NCBI RefSeq assembly: GCF_008634025.1
Contig: NZ_PDCM01000002.1
Span: 2,877,001 to 2,941,000 of the forward strand
Length of the DNA stretch: 64,000 nucleotides
Reading direction: 5' to 3'
Origin: Streptomyces albofaciens JCM 4342
GTDB taxonomy: Bacteria; Actinomycetota; Actinomycetes; Streptomycetales; Streptomycetaceae
Part shown: positions 36,165 through 43,845 of the stretch, piece after piece
Layout of the letters: every line of letters starts with the position of its first letter
How positions within the stretch are numbered: position 1 is the stretch's first letter
Notes under the pieces: model-generated
Databases searched by the model: none
Told to the model about the DNA's origin: nothing
The model's input: only the letters and a program-made list of their open reading frames with translations
Translations under genes and position numbers: made by a program

Positions 36165-36208
36165 CGCGACGGTGTGACGTGCTGCGCGGCGCGCACGACT
36201 GAACGCGG

Positions 36209-36244
36209 CGGTGGGCCGCATCCCCTCGGGGGTGCGGCCCACCG
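36209..36244. terminator. Hairpin between pyk and the DUF6230-type operon
   Basis: CGGTGGGCCGCA pairs with TGCGGCCCACCG (36209-36220 with 36233-36244), with an inner CCCC/GGGG stem around a TCG loop. It lies between convergent genes. Confidence 0.75.
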
Positions 36245-36264
36245 TCATGCCGGTGCGGTACGGC

Positions 36265-37632
36265 TCACCCCGTGATCGACTGATGCAGCCCCGGGATCGT
36301 CAGGGTGCCGCCGAACTGGCCCGCCTGGGTGATCTTGACCTTGGTGAAGTAGGCGAAGGGGACGTTGATCGGCGGCGGGTGCTCCGGGTCGAAGACGATC
36401 GGGATCAGGCCGAAGAGGTTGCCCTGGAGGCGTTCGGTGTACATCGTGACCTTGCCGCCCCGGATCGTGGAGGTCGAGCCCGCCGCCGCCTGGACGTGGT
36501 ACTTCTTCCCGGCCGGGCCGTCCACGATCTGGTGGAGGTCGCCGATGTCGATGCTGTCGGCGGTGAACTTCAGGGCCTGCTTGGTACGGCCGTTGGGCAT
36601 CGTGAGGTTGACGACGCCCTCGTAGTCCAGGCCGCGCAGGGTCAGCCCGCTGGACTCCAGGTACCAGGGCTGGTTCGGGACGGTGGCCGGGGGCCGCTCG
36701 TCCTGGCCTGCGACCTTCTTCTCCTCGACGCAGGGGAACGGCTTCTTGCCGTCCGCGTCGGGGGCGCCCGGGTCGGCGCTGCCGCTCGGGGACGGGGAGG
36801 CCGACGGCGAGGCGTCGTCCGCCTTGTCCTTGGCGTCCTTCGCCGCGTCCTTCGCGGCCTTCCCGGCCTTGCCGGTGGCGTCCCCGGCCGCTTCGCCCGC
36901 CTTGCCGACGGCGTCCTTCAGCGGGTCGGTGGGCTTGGCGGAGGGTTTGCCGGCGGGGTGGCCAGTGCCGGAGTCCCCCGACGGGGACGGGGTGGGCGTC
37001 GCGCCGGGGCCGGCCGGCTTCTCCTGGCCGGGGTGGAAGACGTCGTGCAGCTTCTTGCCCACGCCCAGGGGGTCGTACCAGGGGTTCTGCTCCGTGGGGG
37101 TGGAGGAGGCCGAGGGGGACGGGGTGGGGGCGGGGGTCTTCCCGGACGTGTCCGGGGAGGGGGAGGGAGTGCGGGAGGAGGCGTCGGGGGACGGGGGCGG
37201 CGTGGTGTCCGTACCGGCGCCGCCCTTCGAGCCACCGGCGGTCTGGTCCTTGCCGGGCCTTGCGGACTTGCCGTCCTCGGCGGCCTTGTCCTTGGCGGCC
37301 TTCTCCTTGGCGGCCTTGTCCTTCTCCGCCTTCTCCTTCTCCGCCTTCTCCTTCTCGGCCTTGTCCTTCCCGTCCTGCTCCGCCTTGTCGGGAGCGCTGA
37401 CGCACGGGCCGTTCCTGAAGGGGCTCTCCGGCGGCTGCGGTTTGGCCATCGCCAGCTGCGGGGTCAGGCCCATGCCCATCAGGACGGCGGACGGCATCGC
37501 GGCGATGGCGATCGCCTTGCCCGCGGGCACGTGCAGCCGGGTCAGCAGCGGCTTGCGCGGGGCCGCGTGGCGCGGCCCGGTTCTCGCCCCTGGGGCGGCC
37601 GCGTTCGTCTCGTGCAGCTCATCACCCGGCAC
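36265..37632 (-). CDS. Membrane-anchored Lys/Ala-rich protein, last gene of DUF6230-DUF6114 operon
   Basis: Function unknown. Protein of 455 aa. GTG at 37632 has GGGAGG 5 nt upstream and overlaps the previous gene by 11 bp. Order: a basic N terminus, one membrane helix or signal anchor (about residues 38-58), a charged KAEKEKAEKDKAAK stretch (82-122, coiled-coil-like), a long Pro/Ser/Thr-rich wall-spanning-type linker with a second KDAAKDAKDKADD helix, then a folded C-terminal domain from about 310. The C-terminal domain (TLRGLDYEGVVNLTMPNG, and near the end GTLTIPGLHQSI) resembles the end of the DUF6230 protein of the same operon (GTFKLSGLHMNV); this is a by-eye comparison. Predicted outside-facing. 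Confidence 0.8.
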   Translation of the reverse strand: MPGDELHETNAAAPGARTGPRHAAPRKPLLTRLHVPAGKAIAIAAMPSAVLMGMGLTPQLAMAKPQPPESPFRNGPCVSAPDKAEQDGKDKAEKEKAEKEKAEKDKAAKEKAAKDKAAEDGKSARPGKDQTAGGSKGGAGTDTTPPPSPDASSRTPSPSPDTSGKTPAPTPSPSASSTPTEQNPWYDPLGVGKKLHDVFHPGQEKPAGPGATPTPSPSGDSGTGHPAGKPSAKPTDPLKDAVGKAGEAAGDATGKAGKAAKDAAKDAKDKADDASPSASPSPSGSADPGAPDADGKKPFPCVEEKKVAGQDERPPATVPNQPWYLESSGLTLRGLDYEGVVNLTMPNGRTKQALKFTADSIDIGDLHQIVDGPAGKKYHVQAAAGSTSTIRGGKVTMYTERLQGNLFGLIPIVFDPEHPPPINVPFAYFTKVKITQAGQFGGTLTIPGLHQSITG

Positions 37633-38128
37633 TGTGCCTCCCGTTCGTCCCGTTGACCGGGTTCGCTCCTGACAGGTCGTCCGGTGTGCTGCCCGCGGGC
37701 CGGGCCGGTGTGCCGCTCTCGGGGGCGAGCGGCTTGCCCGGCGCCCAGGAGACCCCCAGCGCGCCGCCGATCAGGCCCAGCACGAAGCCGACCATGAAGG
37801 CGCCGAAGTTGGAGACGACCAGGGAGACCAGGGACAGCAGGATCGCCGCCACGCCCGCGAAGACGCGGGAGGCGGGCTGGAACCACATGGTCAGGCCGAG
37901 CACGACCAGGAGCACGCCGATGATCAGCGAGCCGGCGCCCGCGGTCGTCGCCATCCGGACGGTCAGGGAGCCGATCGTGAGGTTCGCGTAGGGGATGTAC
38001 ATGATCGGGAATCCGGCCAGCAGCGTCAGCACCCCGCCCCAGAACGGGCGCTGTCCTCGCCACTCCCGGAACGAAGTGCGCTTCCGGCCGATGCTCTCGT
38101 TCAGCCGTGGTCGCGTGTCGGCGCTCAT
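37622..38128 (-). CDS. DUF6114 integral membrane protein
   Basis: Function unknown. Protein of 168 aa, ATG at 38128. About four membrane helices are seen: FWGGVLTLLAGFPIMYIPYANL, TAGAGSLIIGVLLVVLGLTMW, VFAGVAAILLSLVSLVVSNF, and GAFMVGFVLGLIGGALGVSW. The start FREWRGQRPFWGGVLTLLAG is characteristic of DUF6114. The tail is Pro/Gly/Ser-rich and cytoplasmic or external. Middle gene of a three-gene operon between an exported DUF6230 protein and an anchored Lys/Ala-rich protein, suggesting one membrane complex (inference). Confidence 0.87.
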   Translation of the reverse strand: MSADTRPRLNESIGRKRTSFREWRGQRPFWGGVLTLLAGFPIMYIPYANLTIGSLTVRMATTAGAGSLIIGVLLVVLGLTMWFQPASRVFAGVAAILLSLVSLVVSNFGAFMVGFVLGLIGGALGVSWAPGKPLAPESGTPARPAGSTPDDLSGANPVNGTNGRHSAG

Positions 38129-38272
38129 GTCGTACAGCTCCTCGGGACTGGCTCATCGGTGGTACGTGAGCTGGGGTGCGTGGTGCGGCGGCCGCCGGCG
38201 TACGGGTGCGGGGCGCGCGGACGGCGGGCCGCTCCCGCCGTGCGCACCCCCCGCTCCCGTGCGCTCAGGGCG

Positions 38273-38905
38273 TCAGTAGCACTCGTTCTTGCCGCGGCTG
38301 ACGTTCATGTGCAGACCGCTGAGCTTGAACGTGCCGGCCGTGGTGGCCCAGGCACGCTGCTTGACGTCCTCGAAGTGGACCTTTTCGGCCTGCTGGGCGA
38401 AGGAGTTGGGGAGGTAGCTCCCCTGGCCGCCCTCGCCGGGCTTGGCCGGACCCGGGCCCTTGGTGGTGCTGTCCACCGAGACACCGATGTCCACGTTGGT
38501 GAACGTCGCGTTGGTCTGCAGGTCGTCGGCGTCGATGTAGAGCTTCTTCGCCTCGACCCGCGGACCGCCCTTGCCGCCCGCCTTGAGCTGCATCGTCACA
38601 TCGCCGAAGATCGGCACCGGCACGACGACCGACTGGCACAGGTTGGTGATCTCCGCGGAGTTCATGCCCACCACGGCGACCGGGTGCTGGCCGTTCTTGC
38701 CCTTGTCGAGGGCGCCGTACTGGACGAACCCGTCACCGTCGAGTTCCGACGCGGTGACCTTGAACTGCTGACCGGAGACGCTGAACGACGCCGCCAGCGC
38801 ACCCTGCGCGATGGCGACACCGATGGCCGCCGTCGCCGCGACGCTCGGGACCATGACGACCGCGAACCGCTTCCATCTGGTCCCGCCACGAGCCAGGGAC
38901 TCCAT
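38273..38905 (-). CDS. DUF6230 exported protein
   Basis: Function unknown. Protein of 210 aa; ATG at 38905 with a perfect AAGGAGG 6 nt upstream. The N terminus MESLARGGTRWKRFAVVMVPSV leads into one hydrophobic helix ending GALAASF, either signal peptide or anchor. The rest is predicted beta-rich, with alternating strands such as VTMQLKAGG, KLYIDADDL and TFTNVDIGVSV. It ends with a Cys (KNECY) that could pair with the Cys in TNLCQSV. Some databases call relatives cholesterol esterase; no hydrolase motif is visible, so I reject that name. First gene of a three-gene operon, with 144 bp to DUF6114. Confidence 0.87.
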   Translation of the reverse strand: MESLARGGTRWKRFAVVMVPSVAATAAIGVAIAQGALAASFSVSGQQFKVTASELDGDGFVQYGALDKGKNGQHPVAVVGMNSAEITNLCQSVVVPVPIFGDVTMQLKAGGKGGPRVEAKKLYIDADDLQTNATFTNVDIGVSVDSTTKGPGPAKPGEGGQGSYLPNSFAQQAEKVHFEDVKQRAWATTAGTFKLSGLHMNVSRGKNECY

Positions 38906-39278
38906 GACTTTCCTCCTTCTCGGACGTACATCTCCGGTTGCGGTCCGGGTCTCGGGGAGACGGCGGCCGTACCTGGGATGGGAGAAGTGCTACGTCCTCG
39001 GGAAGGGGAGCGCCCGTATCGAAAGGCGTACAGGCGTAGCGCGTTCCGAAGCACCGGCGATCACCCCCGAGCGACAACCACTGGCCACGCTCGCGCGCGG
39101 CCCTTGTCGGACAGGCCCTGCCGGGTGGGCAGGAACCCCCCTGTCCAGGACCGGTGGCGGTGCCGCCGGCCACTCGGTGGGGACCCATCGCCCTCGCGAC
39201 GCCGACCGGTTGCCGGGCGGGGGAAATGGACCGAGCCCGGCCGATCGTGGTGCATCGGGAGCCGTCGCACAAGGGGTT

Positions 39279-39296
39279 CGTTACTTGCGAGTAACG
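39279..39296. promoter_or_regulatory. Palindrome CGTTACT-N4-AGTAACG
   Basis: 7-bp perfect arms around TGCG, about 375 bp upstream of the DUF6230 start. A related shorter repeat, TTACT-CCA-AGTAA, lies at 39411-39423. Both share TTACT/AGTAA arms, so one regulator may bind both. The arm spacing is one base longer than the BldD consensus. Confidence 0.45.
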
Positions 39297-39426
39297 GAGA
39301 GATAACCGGCCCGCGACGGCGCGAAATCGGGCACGTACCCAGGGTCGTCGCCAACGGTGACGCGACACGGGGGAATCACGGACAAAAGTCGTCGAATCGC
39401 GGCACTGCTCTTACTCCAAGTAACAG

Positions 39427-39462
39427 CGGCCACGATTACCAAGATTTGGTAAAACGTGGCCG
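39427..39462 (-). terminator. Composite hairpin downstream of the thioredoxin-TPR gene
   Basis: Outer arms CGGCCACG (39427-39434)/CGTGGCCG (39455-39462) and inner arms TTACCAA (39436-39442)/TTGGTAA (39446-39452) form a two-part stem, 58 nt beyond the minus-strand stop. It could instead be an operator. Confidence 0.55.
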
Positions 39463-39519
39463 CCGCTGAGGAAGGGACCCCCGCGCTTCAGGAGACGCGG
39501 GAGACGGAGCGCCGAAGGC

Positions 39520-40482
39520 TCAGAAGAGCACCCGCGCCAGTGCCGTACGCGCCGAAATCACCCGCGGGTCGTCGGCGCCGATGACCTCGAACAGCTCCAG
39601 CAGCCGCACCCGCGCGGTCTCGCGGTCGTCGCCGGCCGTGCGCCGGACGGTGTCCACCAGCCGCCCGAAGGCGTCCTCGACATGGCCGCCGACCAGGTCC
39701 AGGTCGGCCGCCTCGATCTGCGCCCGCACGTCGCCGGGGGCGTCGGCCGCGGCCTTGCGCACCTGCTGCGCGTCCAGGCCCTGGACGCGCTGGAGGAGTT
39801 CGGCCTGCGCGAGGCCCAGCTTGGCCTCCGGGTTGGCCGGGTCGTCCGCGAGGACGTTCTTGTAGGCCTGGACGGCGCCGGCGAGGTCGCCGTTGTCCAG
39901 CGCCTGGTTCGCGGCTTCCAGGAGCGCGTCGTACGGGCCGGCCGGCGCGGGGGCCTCCTCGGCCTCGGCGGCGGCGGCCGGGTCCACCGGCGCGCCCACG
40001 ATCCCGAACTGCTGCTCGGCGGCCTGGATGAGCTGGTCCAGCACCTGGCGGATCTGCGCCTCCGGGGCCGCGCCCTGGAACAGCGGGATCGGCTGGCCCG
40101 CGACGACCGCGAAGACCGCCGGGATGCCCTGCACGCCGAACTGCTGGAACAGCGCCTGGTTGCGGTCGACGTCGATCTTGGCCAGCACGAACTTTCCGGC
40201 GTACTCCCCCGCCAGCCGCTCCAGCAGCGGGCCGAGCTGCTTGCAGGGCTCGCACCACTCGGCCCAGAAATCGATGACGACCGGGACCTCGGTGGAGCGC
40301 TGGAGGATGTCCTGCTGGAACCCCGCCTCGTCGACGTCGAACACCAGACGGGCGCCGCCCGCGGGCTTGCCCGTGCGGGCGGCTTCGGCGCGCGCCTGCT
40401 CCGCCTTCTGCTTGGCTTCCCCGGCCGCCTTCACCGCGGCGAGGTCGACGACTCCACTCATGGACATGTTGCGTGGCTGCAT
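39520..40482 (-). CDS. Thioredoxin-domain protein with TPR-like C-terminal region
   Basis: Probable thioredoxin-type chaperone or holdase of the CnoX/YbbN kind; cytosolic. Protein of 320 aa. The ATG at 40482 (MQPRNMSMSG) has GGAGGA 8 nt upstream. Order: Ala/Lys-rich helix (about 15-40), thioredoxin fold (about 45-155) with active site FWAEWCEPCKQ (Cys77, Cys80) and cis-Pro in GIPAVF, an acidic linker (AEAEEAPAPAG), then TPR-like helices (ALDNGDLAGAVQAYKNVLADDPANPEAKLGLAQAELL) to the end. An intact CxxC suggests redox activity in addition to substrate holding. No operon partner. Confidence 0.9.
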   Translation of the reverse strand: MQPRNMSMSGVVDLAAVKAAGEAKQKAEQARAEAARTGKPAGGARLVFDVDEAGFQQDILQRSTEVPVVIDFWAEWCEPCKQLGPLLERLAGEYAGKFVLAKIDVDRNQALFQQFGVQGIPAVFAVVAGQPIPLFQGAAPEAQIRQVLDQLIQAAEQQFGIVGAPVDPAAAAEAEEAPAPAGPYDALLEAANQALDNGDLAGAVQAYKNVLADDPANPEAKLGLAQAELLQRVQGLDAQQVRKAAADAPGDVRAQIEAADLDLVGGHVEDAFGRLVDTVRRTAGDDRETARVRLLELFEVIGADDPRVISARTALARVLF

Positions 40483-40831
40483 GGGCCTATCCTCCCCCCT
40501 TCCGCGGACCGTTGCGAAAAGCGGTGCCGAAAATTCACGGTGCGCGAAATGCACGCGGCGCCGGTCGCGTCCCTGCGGCCCGCCGGTGTGCCGGCGCAGG
40601 ACGGTGGTGCCGCGTTCCCGCCGGTCCCGGGGGTCCGGCGGACGGTGCCGTACGGCCCCGGGTCCCCACCCGCGGCCTGTGGTTGTCGCGTCCGGGGCAC
40701 GCCGCGCCGGCGGGCCCTTTCGCTACGACCCGTAGCGTAACTGTCCGGCGCCCCGGCCCGGCAACCCCTCCCGCGAACGCCGGGAGTGATCTGCCTCACG
40801 AGGGCGGGCCCACCGTCCCGTACTGGCCGGT
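40483..40831. other. 349-bp divergent intergenic region
   Basis: Between the thioredoxin-TPR and TetR genes. No gene is seen. The only clear element is a TetR-type palindrome at 40721-40737, described separately. Confidence 0.5.
40721..40737. promoter_or_regulatory. Candidate TetR operator CGCTACG-ACC-CGTAGCG
   Basis: 17-bp perfect palindrome (7-bp arms, 3-bp centre), followed by TAA and preceded by TTT, about 95 bp upstream of the TetR start. The size and form are typical of TetR operators; TAGCGT within it could serve as a -10 box. Autoregulation is likely. Confidence 0.65.
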
Positions 40832-41560
40832 ATGGTCGCCCGCATGCACCGCTGCCCCCTCACCGGCACCCGCTCCCCCGAGGGCCGTACGGGCCCCAGG
40901 GGCCGCACCGGCCGGCCGCGCAGCGCCGAGGCGGACCGCGCGATCCTCGGCGCGACCCGCGCCGCGCTGGTCGAGCTGGGCTGGGGCAAGCTGACGATGA
41001 GCGATGTGGCGGCCCGCGCCGGGGTGGCGAAGACGACCCTCTACCGCCGCTGGGCCAACAAGAACGAACTGGTCCTGGACGCCGTCGCGGTCCTCTTCGA
41101 CGAGCTGGAACTGCCCGACCGGGGCTGTCTCCAGGCGGACATCGAGGGCGTGGTCCTGCAGTTCGCGTCGCTGCTGGCGCGCCCGGAGACCAAGACGGCG
41201 CTGATGGCAGTGGTCGCCGAGTCCACCACCGACGAAGCGCTGCGGCTGCGCATCCGCTCCGCGGTGGTGGAGCGGCAGAAGCGGCTGGTGGTCCTCGGGC
41301 GGGAGCGGGCGCAGGCGCGCGGGGAGCTGCCGCCGGACGCGGCCGGCGAGGAAGGCGCGGCGGCGGCCGGGCGGGCGGTGGGCCTGATCTTCGACGTGAT
41401 CGCGGGCGCGGTCGTGCACCGGGCGCTGGTCAGCGCGGAGCCGGTGGACGAGCTGTGGGCGCAGCAGTTCAGCACGCTGCTGCTGGCCGGTCTGGGCGGA
41501 CTGGGCGGGACGGACGGGACGGGCGGGACGGCGACGGAAGCGGGCCCGCCCAGGGCGTAG
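40832..41560 (+). CDS. TetR family regulator
   Basis: Probable repressor. Protein of 242 aa; ATG at 40832 or 40844 (MHRCPLTG), neither with a ribosome site, so the first 5 residues are uncertain. Leading 30 residues are Arg/Gly/Thr-rich; the HTH is LTMSDVAARAGVAKTTLYRRWANK (about residues 54-77). The C-terminal domain resembles the TetR_C class with the ETKTALMAVVAESTTDEALRLRIR helix. It ends in a GTDGTGGT low-complexity tail. A perfect palindrome 95 bp upstream suggests autoregulation. It converges with the dehydratase gene 33 bp away; no exporter is adjacent, so its target is not evident. Confidence 0.9.
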   Translation: MVARMHRCPLTGTRSPEGRTGPRGRTGRPRSAEADRAILGATRAALVELGWGKLTMSDVAARAGVAKTTLYRRWANKNELVLDAVAVLFDELELPDRGCLQADIEGVVLQFASLLARPETKTALMAVVAESTTDEALRLRIRSAVVERQKRLVVLGRERAQARGELPPDAAGEEGAAAAGRAVGLIFDVIAGAVVHRALVSAEPVDELWAQQFSTLLLAGLGGLGGTDGTGGTATEAGPPRA

Positions 41561-41593
41561 CGCTCCGGACGGGCCCGGCCGGCCCCACGGGTC

Positions 41594-42613
41594 TCAGACC
41601 TGGTACCGGTCCGCCGCGAACAGGTGGACATGCTCCGCCACCCACTCGGACGTCCGCTTCAGCCCCTCCTCCAGGGACACTTCGGGCGCCCAGCCCGCCC
41701 ATTCGCGCGCCCGCGAATTGTCCGAAAGCAGTCGCTGGACCTCGCTGCCGGCGGGCCGCAGCCGGGAGCCCTCCACCACCACCTCGGCGTCCCGCCCGGA
41801 CGCGGCTATCAGGGCCCGCGCCAGGTCGCCGATGGAGATCTCGCGCCCCGCACCGAGGTTGACGACCTCGCCCAGCGCCCGGTCGCAGTCGGCCATCGCC
41901 AGGAAGCCGGCCGCGGTGTCGGTGACGTAGGTGAAGTCCCGGGTCGGGGTGAGCGAGCCCAGCCGGATCTCCCGGGAGCCGGAGTGCAGCTGGGCGAGGA
42001 TGGTGGGGATCACGGCGCGCGCGGACTGGCGCGGGCCGTAGGTGTTGAACGGGCGCACCACGGTGACCGGCAGCTCGAAGGCGTGCCAGTGGGACAGGGC
42101 CATCATGTCCGCGCCGATCTTCGAGGCGGAGTACGGGGACTGCGGCTGGAGCGGGTGGTCCTCGCCGATCGGCGCGGTCCGGGCGGTGCCGTACACCTCG
42201 CTGGTGGAGGTGTGGACCAGGCGCCGCACGGAGTGCCGGCGGCACGCCTCGGCGATGTTCTCGGTGCCGACGACGTTGGTCTGCACGTAGGCGCCGGGCG
42301 AGTCGTAGCTGTACGGGATGCCGATCAGGGCCGCGAGGTGGAAGACCGTGTCGCAGCCGGCCACCGCGTCGGAGACCCGGCCCGCGTCGCGCACGTCGCC
42401 CGCGACCATCTCGACCGGGCTGTCCGGCCCGAGGTAGCGCGCGAGGTGGCCCTTCTCGGCGTACGGCTTGTAGTGCACGAAGGCGCGGACCTTCGCGCCG
42501 TGGCCGACGAGCTGGTCCACGAGGGTGGAGCCGATGAAGCCCTCGGCGCCGGTGACCAGGACGGTGCGGCCCTTCCAGCGGGCTTCCATGGTGGCGTGGT
42601 CGTGAGTGGTCAT
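41594..42613 (-). CDS. NAD-dependent sugar-nucleotide 4,6-dehydratase/epimerase (LegB-like SDR)
   Basis: Extended short-chain dehydrogenase acting on a nucleotide sugar. Protein of 339 aa; ATG at 42613 with GAGGAAG 6 nt upstream, overlapping the MurG-like gene by ATGA. Rossmann motif VTGAEGFIGSTL (about residues 19-30), catalytic STSEVYG and YSASKIGAD (Tyr-x3-Lys), and substrate-side VRPFNTYGPRQSARAVIPT. The RPFNTYGPRQS segment resembles LegB-type GDP/UDP-GlcNAc 4,6-dehydratases more than GalE, but distinguishing them needs alignment. Coupled to a MurG-like transferase, it probably makes the sugar donor or a modified sugar for a lipid-linked glycan (inference). Confidence 0.85.
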   Translation of the reverse strand: MTTHDHATMEARWKGRTVLVTGAEGFIGSTLVDQLVGHGAKVRAFVHYKPYAEKGHLARYLGPDSPVEMVAGDVRDAGRVSDAVAGCDTVFHLAALIGIPYSYDSPGAYVQTNVVGTENIAEACRRHSVRRLVHTSTSEVYGTARTAPIGEDHPLQPQSPYSASKIGADMMALSHWHAFELPVTVVRPFNTYGPRQSARAVIPTILAQLHSGSREIRLGSLTPTRDFTYVTDTAAGFLAMADCDRALGEVVNLGAGREISIGDLARALIAASGRDAEVVVEGSRLRPAGSEVQRLLSDNSRAREWAGWAPEVSLEEGLKRTSEWVAEHVHLFAADRYQV

Positions 42614-43782
42614 GCGCTCTTCCTCAGATCTTGGGGGTAGGGGGTCGGGTGGGTCGCGGAGTGGCCGGCCAGCTCCAGGACCTTGGCGGCCAGCAGGTCG
42701 GCGGCCTGTGCGTGGGTGCCGGGGTCGGCGGCCTGGCCCATGGCGGCCAGCCGGCCGGGGTCGTCGAGCAGCGGTGTGACGAGCGCGTCCAGGCGCTCCG
42801 CGGTGGTCTCGGCGTCCGGCAGCAGCGCGGCGGCGCCCGCGTCGGACAGCACCCGCGCGTTGTGCGTCTGGTGGTCGCCGGGCGCGTGCGGGTACGGCAC
42901 CAGCACCGCCGGCATGCCGATCGTGGCCAGCTCGGCGACGGTCGCCGAACCGGCCCGGCACACCACCAGGTCGGCGGCGGCGTAGGCCAGGTCCATCCGG
43001 TCCAGGTACGGGACGGCCTCGGCGACCGCCGCGCCGCCCGTCGCGGCGAGCCGCTCCCGGGTCTCGTCCAGGGCGGCGGGACCGGTCTTGATCAGCAGCC
43101 GCAGGTCCGTACGGGACCGGTGGCGGGCCGCTAGCCCGACCGCGGCCGCGGTGAGCCGGGCCGCGCCCAGGCTGCCGCCGTTGACGAGCAGCAGCCGGAC
43201 GCCCTCCGGGATGCCCAGTTCGCGGCGGGCGCGGGCCCGCAGGGCCGTACGGTCCAGCGTCGCCAGCGGCCCGACCAGCGGCATGCCGACCGTCTCGGCG
43301 TGCTCGCCGCCCGCCAGGTGCTCGCGGCTGCGGTCGAAGGCGAGCGCGACGTGCGGGGTGAGCCGGGCGGCGAACTTGTTGGCCCGGCCCGGTACCGCGT
43401 TGGACTCGTGGATCAGGCTGGGCAGCCCGGCCAGCCGCGCGCCGACGATGACCGGCGCGCTCGGGTAACCGCCCATGCCGACGGCGACCTGGGCGCCCTG
43501 GGTGCGCAGGATCGAGCGGCACTGGTTGCCGGATCTCAGCAGCGCGGCGGGCAGCAGATACCGTTTGGCGCCGAGCGACGGGTCGAAGGGGATCATGTCC
43601 ACGGTGTGCAGGCGGTAGCCGGCCTGGGGGATGAGCCGTGTCTCCAGCCCGCGCTCCGTGCCGACGAAGGAGATCACCGCGTCGGGCACCGCCCGGCGCA
43701 GGGCGTCAGCGAGGGCGAGGCCGGGGTAGATGTGGCCGCCGGTACCCCCCGCACCGATGACGACCGATAGTGGTGTGCGCAT
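42610..43782 (-). CDS. MurG-like lipid-linked GlcNAc transferase (second copy type)
   Basis: GT28 glycosyltransferase with the MurG fold. MurG adds GlcNAc to lipid I at the inner membrane face; the acceptor here is unknown. Protein of 390 aa. ATG at 43782 is used; GTG at 43791 is possible, and neither has a good ribosome site. Motifs: GAGGTGGHIYPGLALADAL near the N terminus, VAVGMGGYPSAPVIVGARL, HESNAVPGRANK, LLVNGGSLGAARLT, and the donor loop CRAGSATVAELATIGMPAVLVPYPHAPGDHQTHNARVL. None of the division/cell-wall (dcw) genes are around, so this is probably a paralogue. It overlaps the dehydratase gene and is divergent from a two-component system. Confidence 0.88.
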   Translation of the reverse strand: MRTPLSVVIGAGGTGGHIYPGLALADALRRAVPDAVISFVGTERGLETRLIPQAGYRLHTVDMIPFDPSLGAKRYLLPAALLRSGNQCRSILRTQGAQVAVGMGGYPSAPVIVGARLAGLPSLIHESNAVPGRANKFAARLTPHVALAFDRSREHLAGGEHAETVGMPLVGPLATLDRTALRARARRELGIPEGVRLLLVNGGSLGAARLTAAAVGLAARHRSRTDLRLLIKTGPAALDETRERLAATGGAAVAEAVPYLDRMDLAYAAADLVVCRAGSATVAELATIGMPAVLVPYPHAPGDHQTHNARVLSDAGAAALLPDAETTAERLDALVTPLLDDPGRLAAMGQAADPGTHAQAADLLAAKVLELAGHSATHPTPYPQDLRKSA

Positions 43783-43805
43783 GGCCGCCACGCTCGCGAG
43801 GCGCC

Positions 43806-43825
43806 CTAAGAAGGTTCTAAGACGG
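43806..43825. promoter_or_regulatory. OmpR-type direct repeat CTAAGAMGG upstream of the two-component system
   Basis: CTAAGAAGG (43806-43814) and CTAAGACGG (43817-43825) are repeated with an 11-bp period, as OmpR-family regulators prefer. They lie in the 63-bp gap between the MurG-like gene and the response regulator, so one site could control both directions. Confidence 0.6.
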
Positions 43826-43845
43826 ACTTTTGGCAGCCTGTGTGC

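Larger units (their letters stand above)
38906..39519. other. 614-bp intergenic region, no gene, several inverted repeats
   Basis: Upstream region of the DUF6230 operon and downstream region of the thioredoxin gene. I find no believable reading frame. It contains CGTTACT-TGCG-AGTAACG (39279-39296), TTACT-CCA-AGTAA (39411-39423) and a composite hairpin at 39427-39462. Base composition between 39270 and 39460 is clearly more AT-rich than the surroundings, as expected for promoters. Confidence 0.6.

Noticed and set aside
38273..38905. Cholesterol esterase
   Set aside because: No Gly-x-Ser-x-Gly or GDSL hydrolase motif; the sequence fits DUF6230 only.
39279..39296. BldD binding site
   Set aside because: Arms fit (TTAC...GTAA) but the internal spacing is one base too long, so I list it only as an unassigned palindrome.
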